DNA of 64,000 nt from Stromatinia cepivora (Eukaryota; Ascomycota; Leotiomycetes; Helotiales; Sclerotiniaceae): the NCBI GenBank assembly GCA_014898415.1, contig RCTD01000023.1, forward strand, positions 992,001 to 1,056,000, written 5' to 3'. Positions 50,369 to 61,525 of this stretch are shown piece by piece. The notes beneath the pieces are model-generated. The model did no database searches. It was not told the origin of the DNA and saw only the letters and a list, made by a program, of their open reading frames with translations. The stretch's first letter is position 1. Each line of letters starts with the position of its first letter. The translations under genes were made by a program, and so were the position numbers.

Positions 50369-53300
50369 ATAATTAGGGATTAAACAAGATTATATTTATA
50401 AAAACAATTTCACCTTGATTGAATCAAAAGGAAATGGATGAAAAGTTCTATTGATTTTTTAGGATCTTCGATCAATATTATTATCTTGGATATTTGATAT
50501 AATCAATTAAGGGTATATTCTATAATAATAAAAGTATATTATTTATTCAATAGTATTTTGTTCGATAATTGTAATATTATATATATCATAAATGATATAT
50601 CTTTGTTAAATGATCATCGATATCGATTATTTGATCCTAATGATATGATCTTGTAGAAGTAGGTATTTTCAGTTTTCAAATTCTAAAATATAGGGTTTGT
50701 ATTATCAAAAGGATTATCAAAAGAAAAGGTTATTCTAATGATGATTTGATCTTGAATGATATAATATTTATCTTTGGCTTTTATATTAATATTATTTTAG
50801 AGATTCGATTGAAAAAAGCTGATTTATGGTTCTCAGGATATGATTATATTCTTTGTAAAGGAAATCATACAAATAATATAATAATTGTTTAATATATTTA
50901 TATTGAAAATCTTGTATTTTTAGAATACAAATCATTTTCTATTTATTCGAGTATTCTTTTATTTATTCCTATAAACAATCTTTTTATAATATATCTAACA
51001 ATAAATAGAAAAATAAACAAAGTATTCTATTATTTTTACAATTTATCTTTTTTAAAAAAAGATATAAATGAAATATAATATAAATATTTCAAATATTTGG
51101 AGAAGGAAACTTTTGAATATTTAATATTTGTAATACAAAACATTAAAATAAAAAATATCATTTGTTTCAATTATATTGATTATATTTATATTTATATAAA
51201 ATAAATCATTTTTTGTATTCCAAATGATCATTAGTTATCTCGATCTTTTTACAAAATCTAATAGAATCTTTTTGATTTCGATAAAGAATATAATAATATA
51301 TTATAACTTTTATTAATCAAAGAAATGTATTATAATAAAATCTTTTTATATTTAATCTATTACAAAATATACAATGAAATATTTGTAATCATTCAAAGCT
51401 TTGTAGTCTGAATTCATTATAAATATAGTCTAACGATTATAATGATTAAGCAGAATAATGATATATCTGTCATTGGAGTTATAGGAATAATATTATTTGA
51501 GAAATGGATTAAATAAGAAAGTATCGAATTCAAATTATCTTTATTTCATATATATGAACCCAATAAAGAATCAGAATACATAGAACAAAAAATAATTACA
51601 AAACAAATAAAAATGTAGATCATAATAAATTTATTAGACAAATTGTAAATAGAAATAATATAAATTATTATTTATTTATATAATATAAATCCTTTGAAGA
51701 TCAAATCCTTCAAATTATCTAATAAGATATTCGATATATAATTCCATAATTATTTTTGCAAAGATAATTCTTTATTTATAAAGAAAATATCTAACAATCT
51801 TTATCCTAATTGGAATAGAATCTACAAATATAAATACTGAATTTACTTTTAAATAAAAATAAAGAAATTAGAATTAATAGAAAATGATACAAAATCAATT
51901 CTTGAATATATATTGAGTATTTAATAAATTATATCCCAGATATATTGATCTATTATATATAAATATTCAAATTTGATAGAATTATTATCATTCGAAATAT
52001 AATATTTAATAAAGAATTCATTTATTATATAAATTCTATTAATCGAATAATCGATATTCATATTACAAAAAAACTTAAACAATTTACTAAAGTCCTTAAT
52101 CTACAAGATTATATCGAAATAAACAAAACAATCATTCAAAATAAAAACAATTATAAAGACTTCATTTATCTATCTATTTTTACAAATCGAAAAACCTTTG
52201 ATTCATTCATCAAATACATTTCAAATCTATTATCTACAAACAAATTGATCTTAAAGATAAATATAGATTTAAAGAATAATAATGAGAATAAAGAAATCGA
52301 TTTAGGATTATCCAATTTATTTAATCTTTTAAATAATGAAAATAAAATATATAATAAAGATATATAAATATTAATTGATTCTTTTATTAAAGAAATTAAA
52401 AAAATTGATTTTTTTATTAAAAAACAATTATATTTTATAAATAAAAATATTAGTATTATTCAAAAAGATATTTGTAATAATAATACAAATCCCGATTTCA
52501 TCGAATATATTGATATAAAGAATATAAAGTATAAATTTATTAATTATATCATTAAAATTCTTTATAATATATACAAAAATAACCTAAAGATTACTTCAAT
52601 CAATCAATTTCAATATTCCAAAAAGAAATATATATATTAAAATAATCAATTAAAATATTCTATAAAGGAAATCCAATTATTATAAAGATTATTGTATTCT
52701 ATATATTCATTTAATCGATTTATAAAAGATTTACAGATTTATAATCTCAAATAGATATCTAAAAAAGCTTGCATTATAAAGATTGAAATATCTAAAACTC
52801 AGATTAATCCATTTGAATTTCAATTATACAATTATTATTCAGAATTATTTCTTTTCCAAAAATCATCTAATTTTTGTATCCTAAAGTAATCAATATATAT
52901 ACAAAGGCAATTATATATATAACAATATTATCAAGAAAGCGATTCTAATATTGAATTTTATATAAGAATTGTTATATTTCAAAGGATAAAATTCAATAGG
53001 ATTACTCCGTTTAAATAATTTTTATTTTATATTTTAATTTAATTAATAAGGAATAAACAATATAAAGAAATATTCTCAATTTGTAACAATTTATAATATA
53101 ATCATTACTGAAATTGAAGCAAAACTATCATTACTTTTATTTAATTTATAATTAATAAATTATAAACAATATCATTTCCTCGAATTCATATATTTACAAT
53201 TCCAAAATTATTTTACTTTTATTATTAATTAGAAAATTATCAAATAGAATATTAATTCAAATAGAATTACAATTTTGAAATTAATAATTTTAAAATTAAA

Positions 53301-53689
53301 AAAACCTAATATAAAATCGATTCTAGATTGAAACCTACAAAATCGATTTCTTTTTAATAAATATTTATATATAAATATAATGATTAAAATTTAATCATTT
53401 ATTATTGTTTATATTTAATAATATAAAAAGATTTCCAGATTAAAAATATTATTAAGATTATTTATACTATTATATTAATAAATCGATCATTTCGAATCAT
53501 AATAACAATTATTATTAAATACAATCTCGAAACAAAATAATACAATATAATCAATATCTTCATTAATACTTTATATAATCCTTTCAGTATTTTAATTGTA
53601 TATTATTTATCTAATAAATATAAAATCCCAAACAAAAATATTATAATCGATTAAGCTTTATATAATTTATAAGATTCTTTAATTATATA

Positions 53690-54930
53690 ATTTAGGGATT
53701 TCATTTGAATATTTAAGAAATTAGGATTAGTATAATATAAAAAGGAATTATATTTATATATTAATCTAGAGTATATTATTATGATTCTTTTTTTCATAAA
53801 TGATATTCAGATTATTTATTATAAAAAAAACGAATCAATTATTACAAAAATTATTGAGGGAATTAAAGCTATATATAAACTACAAGATCTAAAAAACATT
53901 AAATAATTTCTAAATATATATATATTTTATAATCGATTCAAGAAAAAGTTATAATTAATTTATAATATGTTAACTTTTGGTGCAGGAAGTAGTAGTATTG
54001 TTGACTATGTAGGTTGAACTAAGGATGTATAATTCTAGTAGGAGTAGAATTGAGGTTATCCCCAAATATGGTCTGTGCACCATTGTGGTCTTGTGACCTC
54101 AATTCTAATCCTATGATGGCCTCATTTCCAACATAATATATATATTAAGAAGATTACTAAGAAATTCAAAGTAATAAACAGAATAGCAAATATACTACTC
54201 TCAATAATAATATTTCAGAAAAATCAGGGTCAAGTTTCTATATGTATTATAAAAATATATCAAAAGAAAGTAAGTTCAATATTATATACTACAATTATTA
54301 TAAAAACGAATATATCATTCGCTATTTTATAATTGAATCATTATTTGATCAATCTATCTAACGATTATATAAAAACTGTTGATCATTATTTACAATATCT
54401 ATAGAACACAAGATATCTCGCAATCCAATATAGCAATAATCAAATACTATAACTTTTCGTTTTTTCAGATATTTCTTTTGTAAATAATTCAGATATTCAT
54501 TAATCATTTTAAGGGTATATTATATCCCTTTTCGGTAACTTAATCATATAGAAAGTGTTCAAATAAGATACTATAATTATTTCGATTATCAAAATAAAGC
54601 TTTTCGGAATCGAATGTATATCAAAAGAAATTATAATAATTTTATATTTTTTAAAAAAGATCGATTTAGCAATAAAAGAATTTATAATAATCTTCTATAA
54701 CAATCAGTAAACAATTAGATTGGTAGTTGATAAAAACAAATGGATTATTATAAAACTATATTATATCGATATCCAAAATATATAGTTATATTAAGAATAT
54801 TCAAAAGGAAACTTTTATATAATCTATCTATCGATCATCGATATAACTATTAATAGATTTACTAAAAACCTTATAAAACAAAAATTCGAATACTTTCGAT
54901 CCCTTTTCAATCTATAAAATATAAACAATA
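53690..54930 (+). pseudogene. Reverse transcriptase and RNase H of Copia D, broken and split by a solo LTR
   Basis: Before the solo LTR (53968-54133): MILFFINDIQIIYYKKNES and IKAIYKLQDLKNIK, then a Trp-to-stop and FLNIYIF, the classic Copia YVDD and DLG-x-KYFLG region. After it: KITKKFKVINRIANILLS and, at 54.34-54.93 kb, NTRYLAIQYSNNQ, DISFVNNSD, GYIISLFGNLII, and NFYIIYLSIIDITINRFTKN. The order and spacing are those of Ty1/Copia pol. Confidence 0.85.
53968..54133 (-). mobile_element. Solo LTR of Copia G family (166 bp) inside Copia D
   Basis: It is the reverse complement of the G LTR with the same length, ends TGTTAACTTTTGG and GCCTCATTTCCAACA on the plus strand, and a perfect duplication TAATA (53963-53967 and 54134-54138). 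It is hardly decayed: where the right LTR of G has AAATAAAACCATTATAGG it keeps the G/C-rich form. It can therefore serve as the near-ancestral LTR. Confidence 0.93.
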
Positions 54931-55180
54931 GGATTATAAAATTTGAATAACAATAATCTAGAGCTTGAGTAATGATAATCTGGAGTTTGTAATTCTTCCC
55001 TTTGATATAAATAGAATGAATCCTATTTAGTATCCTAGATCATTATATTTTTCTATGATATATTTCAATTTGTATACTCTATATTTATCAGGAAATAAAG
55101 AACAATCAAAATCGATCATTTCTCCACTTTTCATTTTCCTATCCTTGAAAAAGAATAAACTTTTTTCTAAATTCAATAAC

Positions 55181-56190
55181 TTAAAGTTCAAATAAAAAAG
55201 TTTTTGGATTATCTATAATAATTAAAGAATGAAGAACAATTGGAACAATTGGAATTATTGATATTATCAATATTATAAAAATCAAAGGATTATTTTTTCT
55301 TTTTCTTTTCTTTGGATATATTATTTGTTTTTTTCTCCTCTTTTTTTCTATTATTCTTTTTCTTTTATTTTTATTATTATTCTCTGAAATCATAATGTAT
55401 TTCTTCTATTCGATTTTTCAAGGATTTCAATGAGTAATATAATAAGGAAAAAAAGAATGATGATATAAGGATAAAGAAATAATTTCTCTTTTCTCTTTGA
55501 TTTTCAGTATTATTTTCATTATAATTCTGTATCCCTGTTTGGATTATATAATTAACAATCAATATACTATCAAAATGGAGAATAAATAAAAAACTTACTT
55601 TCGAATTTTGCCGATGAATAGTGATATAATAATCTATTAAAGGATAAAGGAAAGCCAATAAAGAAATATATAAATGAGTACCACAATTCCAATATCAATG
55701 ATTATTCGGTTTGGAAGAATCAATAAAGTATTTATTATAAAAATTATATCTCCTAATGATCAATAACTTTATACATCGAATATATAAATAATCGTTCCTT
55801 TCCTTACAATTCTCTTTATCTTTTGTTTTGATTAAAAAATCAACAACTTTTGATAACCTTTTTTCTCTCTTTTTTTCATCTAATTTATCATCCGAAAAAT
55901 CCAATATCGAAAAATCGAATGAATCATTATTATCAGATAAAGAAACCCTCCCTTTTTTCTTTCCTTTATCGAACGATTCTTACCTCGATAATTATAAATA
56001 TAGGATTAGTAAAACCTTTCAATTATACAATAAAATTCAAGAACGAAATCTATCTCCAAATTACTATTTGAATTTATAACAGGTAATTGATTACAACGAA
56101 TAATAGTTCCTTTGATAAAGGGGAATAGTTTCTGAAATAGATAATTACACATCATTTTAGAAATAGATTTAGTTAAACTATATTCCCAAA
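55181..56190 (-). pseudogene. Antisense reading frame between pol and 3' LTR of Copia D, decayed, unknown function
   Basis: On the minus strand a protein-like frame of some 330 codons can be followed, broken by about five stops and one shift. Unbroken parts are 55695-55904 (begins MDFSDDKLDEKKREKRLSKV, then LYIRCIKLLIIRRYNFYNKY), 55377-55658 (same frame after a single TGA) and 55181-55393 (shifted at an AAT run). Upstream text reads SISKMMCNYLFQKLFPFIKG and LEIDFVLEFYCIIERFY. Near the C-terminus a Lys/Arg-rich stretch is followed by a hydrophobic run (PLIFIILIISIIPIVPIVL) that looks like a membrane helix. The same region is kept in element I at about 21.2-22.2 kb on the plus strand, also antisense to that element. 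I do not recognise the family. Hydrophobicity may be inflated by AT drift. Confidence 0.45.
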
Positions 56191-56826
56191 AATCGATATC
56201 TTGATTCGTTATCTATATTAAACTTATTAATTCTTTTTATTCGATTTATTAATCCCTTAAAAGAATATTAAAATCTTCTTTTACATTTAATTCTTTCAAA
56301 GCTTTCTTTTCAACCATTATTTGTTTAATATAATTAAGATTCATTTACTTAGCTTTTTTAGACCTTGAAATCTTAAATATAATAATGATCAATAAAAACT
56401 TGATTAAAACAAAAACGAAAATATAAAGAGAGGATTTATATACCTTTAAAATTTTATTCATTTTATTTCATTATTATAATTAATATGCTATAATTTAATA
56501 ACTATATATATTCTCAATTGTTACATTATAGGATCAATTATTCATCTATATTCTCCCGACGGAAAACTTTCTTTTTATTGTTCAAAATCTTGATTTCGAA
56601 GAATATCGCAGATAGCAAACCGAAAACCAAAAGAAATTTGTAATTTATATATAATCAAATTCTTCTTTATTCCAAAGATACCAGGATCATTTCAGATGTA
56701 TACATTACACTACTTCTTTATTGATATTTGCTTATAATCACCTTATATATTCATTCACGAATTATATAAATTACCATTTTCTATATTTTTCCATTTATTT
56801 CAGATCGCCTTTTGATCTGAAGAATA

Positions 56827-57135
56827 TATTATAAAAATTTTTATAATCCTTTATATCTTATAAAAAATCAAAGTGTATACTTTCCAATCAGAATGAAAAA
56901 TCTACTAACCTTTACCAATCTACAAATTAATAAAGTAATCCTGATATCCTAATAAACAAAGATTTAATTTAATTAAGATGTATATCAGCTAAATAACCAT
57001 TCATTTGTTCTATATATACAACTTTTGATTTATATAATCAAAAATAAATTATTCAATTCTTTTACTCTACCAATCACGCGTACCATTTATTCCCCGATCC
57101 CTGAAGGTGCTCTGTAATCATACTATCCCGTGATA
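56827..57135 (+). repeat. 3' LTR of Copia D (309 bp)
   Basis: The 5' half is AT-shifted; the last 80 bases are nearly intact (CCCCGATCCCTGAAGGTGCT, ending ACTATCCCGTGATA). The decay pattern is opposite to that of the 5' LTR. Confidence 0.9.
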
Positions 57136-57300
57136 ATAAGTTATAAAGCTATATATATATATTATTAAAATCATTATTTTATTATATTAAATCATATAAA
57201 TCGTAATATATATACACAAACGATCAGCTCATCAATTGATATAGGAGATAAGAGATATCATATGATTAGCCTCCTATGGTTCACGATTCGTAATATATAT

Positions 57301-59486
57301 TAATTATTTTAGAATACAAAAACCAAATAATTCCTGGAAAAGAAATAATTTTGAATAATAATTATATAATTGAAATTCAAATGGATTGATTTGAATCTTA
57401 AATATTTCAATCTTTATAATATAAATTCTTTTAAGCATTTATTTGAAATTATAAATCTATAAGTTCTTTATAAATCGATCAAATGAATATATAAGGTATA
57501 ACAATCTTTATAATGATTAAATTTCTTTTATAGAATATTTTGCTTGATTATCTTAATATATATACTTTTTTTTGGAATATTAAGATTAATCAATTAAAGT
57601 AATCTTTAAATTATTTTTGTATATATTATAAAGAATTTCGATAATATAATCAATAGATTTATATTCTATATTCTCTATATCAATATATTCAATAAAATCG
57701 GGATCTGTATTATTATTATAAATATCTTTTTGAATAATACTAATATCTTTATTTACAAAATATAATTACTTTTTAATAAAAAAATCAATTTCTCTAGTTT
57801 CTTCAATAAAAGAATCAATCGATATTGATATATCTTTATTATATACTTTATTATTACTATCTAAAGAATTAAATAGATTGAATAATTCTAAATCGATTTT
57901 TTTATTCTTATTATTATCCTTCAAATTTATATCTATTTTTGAAATCAATTTATTTATAAATAATAAATCTAAAGTATATTTGATAAATAAATTAAAAACT
58001 TTTCGATCTATAAAAATAAATAGATAAATAAAATCATCATAATTATCCTCATTTTGAATAATCGTTCTATTTATTTCGATATAATCTTGTATATCAAAAA
58101 CTTTAATAAATTACTTAAACTTTTTTATAATATAAATATCGATCATTTGATTAATAGAATCTATATAATAAATAAACTTTTCATTAAACATTATATTTCG
58201 AATAATAATAACTCTATTAAACTTGAATATCCATATATAATAAATCAATATACCTGAAATATAATCTATTAAATATCCAATATATATTCAAGAATTGATT
58301 TTGTACCATTTTCTATTAATTCCAGTTTCTTTATTTTTATTCAAAAAATAAACTTGATATTTATATTTATAAATTCGATTTCAATTGAAACAAAAATTAT
58401 TGGATATTTTTTTATAAATAAAAGATTATTTTTACAAAAATAATCACAAAATTATATATCAAATATTTTATTAAACGATTTAAAGGATTTAATTTTCAAA
58501 GGATTTATATTATATAAATAAATAACAATTTGTATTATTTCTATCTACAATTTATTCAATAAATCCATTATAATCTATATTTTTATTTATTTTGTAATTA
58601 TTTCTTATCCTATATATTCTAATTCTTTATTGAATTCATATATATAAAACAAAAATAATTTCAATTCGATACTTTTTTGTTTGATCTATTTCGCAAATAA
58701 TACTATTCTCATAATTCCAATAATAAATATATCATTATTCTATTTAATCTTTATAATCACTAAACTATATTTACAAGAAATTCAAACTACAAAACTTTGG
58801 TTAATCACAAATACTTTATTATATATTTTACAATAAATAAAATATAAAAAAATCTTATTATTATATATTTCTTTGATTAATAAAAACTATAATACATTAT
58901 TATATTCTTTATCGAAATCAAAAAGATCCTATTGGATTTTGTAAAAAGACTAAAATAACTAATAATCATTTGAAATATAAAGAATAATTTGTTTTATATA
59001 AATACAAATATAATCAATACAATTAGAATAAATGATATCTTTTTTTTTGATATTTTATATTACAAATATTAAATATTCAAAAATTCCCTTCCCTAAATAT
59101 TCAAAACATTTATATTATATTTTATTTATATTTTCTCTTAGAAAAAACAAATCATAAAAACAATAAAATACTTTATTTATTTTTTTACTTATTATTGAAT
59201 ATATTATAAAAAGATTACTTATAAAAATAAATAAAAGAATATTCGAATAAATAGAAAATGATTTATATTCTAAAAATACAACATTTTCAATATAAATATA
59301 TTAAACAATTATTATACTATTTATATAATTTCCTTTACAAAAAGTATAATCATATCCTAAAAACTATAAATCAGCTTTTTTCAATCGAATCTCCAAAATG
59401 ATATTTATATAAAAATCAAGAATAAATATTATATTATTTAAAACCAAATCATTATTAAAATAATTTTCTTTCTTGATAATCCCTTT
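57301..59486 (-). mobile_element. Copia element I, continuation after Gypsy B
   Basis: It is the reverse complement of element D from about 52.90 back to 50.7 kb, picking up exactly where 24522 stopped. It ends at 59486, where element J starts. The 5' 2 kb of element I and its 5' LTR are absent from the window. The frame 57766-57948 on the minus strand and 58054-58257 on the plus strand are fragments or shadows of the decayed region and I do not call them genes. Confidence 0.82.
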
Positions 59487-60902
59487 TATTACAGAAAGTC
59501 TTACAATCCTCTGTATCCTACAAAAGATCAAAAGTATACTTTCCAATCAGAATAAAGAATCTTCTAAACCTTATCAATCTTTTTGATTAATAAAATGATT
59601 CTGATATATTAATAAATAAAGATCTAATTTAATTAAAGTATTTATTAATTAAAGTATTTATTAATTAAATAATTATTTATTTGTTCTATATATATAACTT
59701 TTGATTTATATAATTAAAAACAAATTATTTAATTTTATTTATTCTATTAATCATATATATCATTTATTTCTTAATTTCTGAAAATGTTTTATAATTATAT
59801 TATTTTATAATAATTATTGAATATTTAAAAAATTATTCTTTAAATATTATTTTTATTTTATTTATAATTCAATATTTATACTAATTTAATTATCTTTATT
59901 TAATATAATAAAAAATTAAAATGATCTTCTTTTTATAATCCATATTCAATAATTAAAATGATATCTATATTTAAACAATAAATATCAAATTTAAGGAATC
60001 TGGGATTCAATTAATCTAAAAAATGATTTGTTTATTTTTATATTAATTTTATCTATTTCAAATTCCGATTTAATAAATAAATCTATCTATATTTAAATCG
60101 ATTAATTCTCAATTAAATCATTTGTTTTACCCTTTATTATCGATTTCCAAATCAAATATAATTAAAAGAAACAAACTCAATATCAAAAGGAATTTTCGGA
60201 ATATTTTATAACGATTCAATTTAAAAAAGATACAAATAAAGATATTAAAATAAAAGATTCTGATAATAATATATCGGGATTCATTTTTAATAAATCTATT
60301 ATTTTATTCTTAATCATTTTTTAAGAAATCTCTTTCGAATTTATCTTTCTTTAATTGAAATATTGATATTGATAATAAAAATATATATAAAATCATAAAA
60401 CATTTTATAATATTTACAAATAAATCAAATCATTAATTAATCAAATATACTTTATAGAATTATCCATTTTCAATCAAAATATTATAGCTTTTCTATTTAA
60501 AATAATTATTAATATATTCGAAAAGAAATTTATATTTATAATAATTATCATTAAATTTATAATACTATAAGAATATCGATTTGTTTTAATACAAACCTTA
60601 TTCAGCAAAACTAATCTTATCAAATAATTTAAGGATTAAATTATAATCTATATCAAAATTCTTATATCCAAAATCATTGAAATATAGAATGAAATCATTA
60701 TCAATATTTCTTTAGAAATTATTGATACCAAAATATTTCCAATTTGAGTAAATATTATAATTATATAGATTAAAATAAATAATCAATTTGAATTATCTAA
60801 TCTTTTATTCAAATAATTCAAAAACATTTTTGAAGAATTAATCTTTTAGGATTCTATCTTTTTTAAAAATTAAAGAAGAAATATATTCTTTATTTTTTTT
60901 TA
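59487..60902 (+). mobile_element. Copia D-family element J, 5' part only, truncated
   Basis: It begins with a decayed LTR (TATTACAGAAAGTC, aligned to TGTCACGGAAAGCC). From there it follows D from 48703 to about 50.13 kb in the same orientation, with a short deletion after the LTR. It stops abruptly at 60902, where composition changes. No 3' part is found. J interrupts element I, but no rest of I is seen on the other side, so a deletion or rearrangement removed both. Confidence 0.82.
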
Positions 60903-61085
60903 TTGTCGGCTTGCCGACACCAAAAGCTTGCTGTACGCGTGCGTACCGCAATTTATCCGGTATAGATAGCAAAAAAAAAAGAGAACTTCGCTTAAGTGAG
61001 TCACGATCTAAGCGATCCTATTGGTCATTAATATCTTCTTTTGGCATAAGCTTTAAAACCTCAGGCATATCTGACTTGAAACTTT
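60903..61085. other. GC-richer fragment of unknown origin at the right edge of the block
   Basis: About 180 bp with balanced composition, beginning with a perfect inverted repeat GTCGGC-TT-GCCGAC. Both strands read protein-like text: plus MPTPKACCTRAYRNLSGID and minus IPDKLRYARTQQAFGVGKPT, the latter preceded by MPKEDINDQ and one stop. The minus-strand reading resembles a DNA-binding domain segment, but I cannot name the family. The plus-strand frame continues into the minisatellite (to 61426), which shows that length alone is no proof. Confidence 0.45.
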
Positions 61086-61089
61086 TCAA

Positions 61090-61420
61090 CAATTCAATTC
61101 ATTCAATTCAACTAATTCATTCAATTCATTCAATTCAACTCATTCATTCAATTCAACTCATTCATTCAATTACTTCAATTCATTCAATTCAACTCATTCA
61201 TTCAATTCAACTTATTCATTTAATTCAATTCATTCATTCAATTCAACTCATTCATTCAATTCAACTTATTCATTTAATTCAACTCATTCATTCAATTCAA
61301 CTCATTCATTCAATTCAACTCATTCATTCAATTCAATTTATTCATTCAATTCAACTCATTCATTCAATTCATTTATTCAATTCAATTAATTCATTCAATT
61401 CAACTCATTCATTCAATTCA
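61090..61420 (+). repeat. 18-bp minisatellite, about 18 units
   Basis: Unit ATTCATTCAATTCAACTC (six codons; reads IHSIQL in one frame), with variants CTTATTCATTTAATTCAA and shorter units of 13-14 bp. It is unlike the decayed elements to its left. Confidence 0.93.

Positions 61421-61525
<105 letters not shown>

Larger units (their letters stand above)
48703..57135 (+). mobile_element. Large Ty1/Copia element D (8433 bp), RIP-degraded
   Basis: LTRs of 309 bp at 48703-49011 and 56827-57135 (start TGTCACGGAAAGCC, end CCCGTGATA), with a perfect target duplication ATAAG (48698-48702 and 57136-57140) inside the LTR of Gypsy B. A primer site ATTATAAACCTG follows the left LTR, equal to GTTATGAGCCTG with G-to-A changes (initiator tRNA-Met half). 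A gag-like frame is at 50021-50368. Copia reverse transcriptase is at 53.7-53.95 kb (FINDIQII, catalytic Asp changed; later YKLQDLKNIK). RNase H is at 54.34-54.93 kb (GYIISLFGNLII, SKEIIIILYFLKKIDLA, KQKFEYFRSLFNL). Between pol and the 3' LTR lie 1.9 kb with an antisense frame. It is long for Copia. Confidence 0.9.
24523..57295 (-). mobile_element. Ty3/Gypsy copy B, 7.03 kb element split into eight pieces by seven insertions
   Basis: Same family and orientation as copy A. One LTR is 24523-24804. The other is split into 48576-48702 and 57141-57295, which together again make 282 bp. Own pieces: 24523-26489, 26799-26823, 29279-30729, 31045-32600, 39465-40889, 41204-41377, 48427-48702 and 57141-57295. 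They sum to about 7.03 kb against 7041 bp for copy A, and each junction reads through copy A. Its target duplication in element I is TATAT (24518-24522 and 57296-57300). The reverse transcriptase catalytic motif reads YFNN at about 31.06 kb, so both aspartates are gone. A solo LTR sits exactly beside that motif. The whole body is RIP-degraded. Confidence 0.92.
48576..57295 (-). repeat. 5' LTR of Gypsy copy B, split by Copia D (48576-48702 and 57141-57295)
   Basis: The left part (127 bp) begins TATAATATACAAAAGC, the same decayed start as in copy A. The right part (155 bp) ends GGTTCACGATTCGTAATA. Removing element D and one copy of its ATAAG duplication restores an uninterrupted 282-bp LTR. Confidence 0.92.

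Noticed and set aside
55828..56079. Plus-strand frames (83 and 73 codons) in Copia D
   Set aside because: They are opposite to the antisense frame, which is supported by a second copy and reads better as protein. They are its shadows.
10081..60902. AT-rich block as a piece of mitochondrial DNA in the nucleus
   Set aside because: The block is accounted for by LTR elements with target duplications. No mitochondrial protein or rRNA sequence was recognised, and the AT bias follows from transitions.
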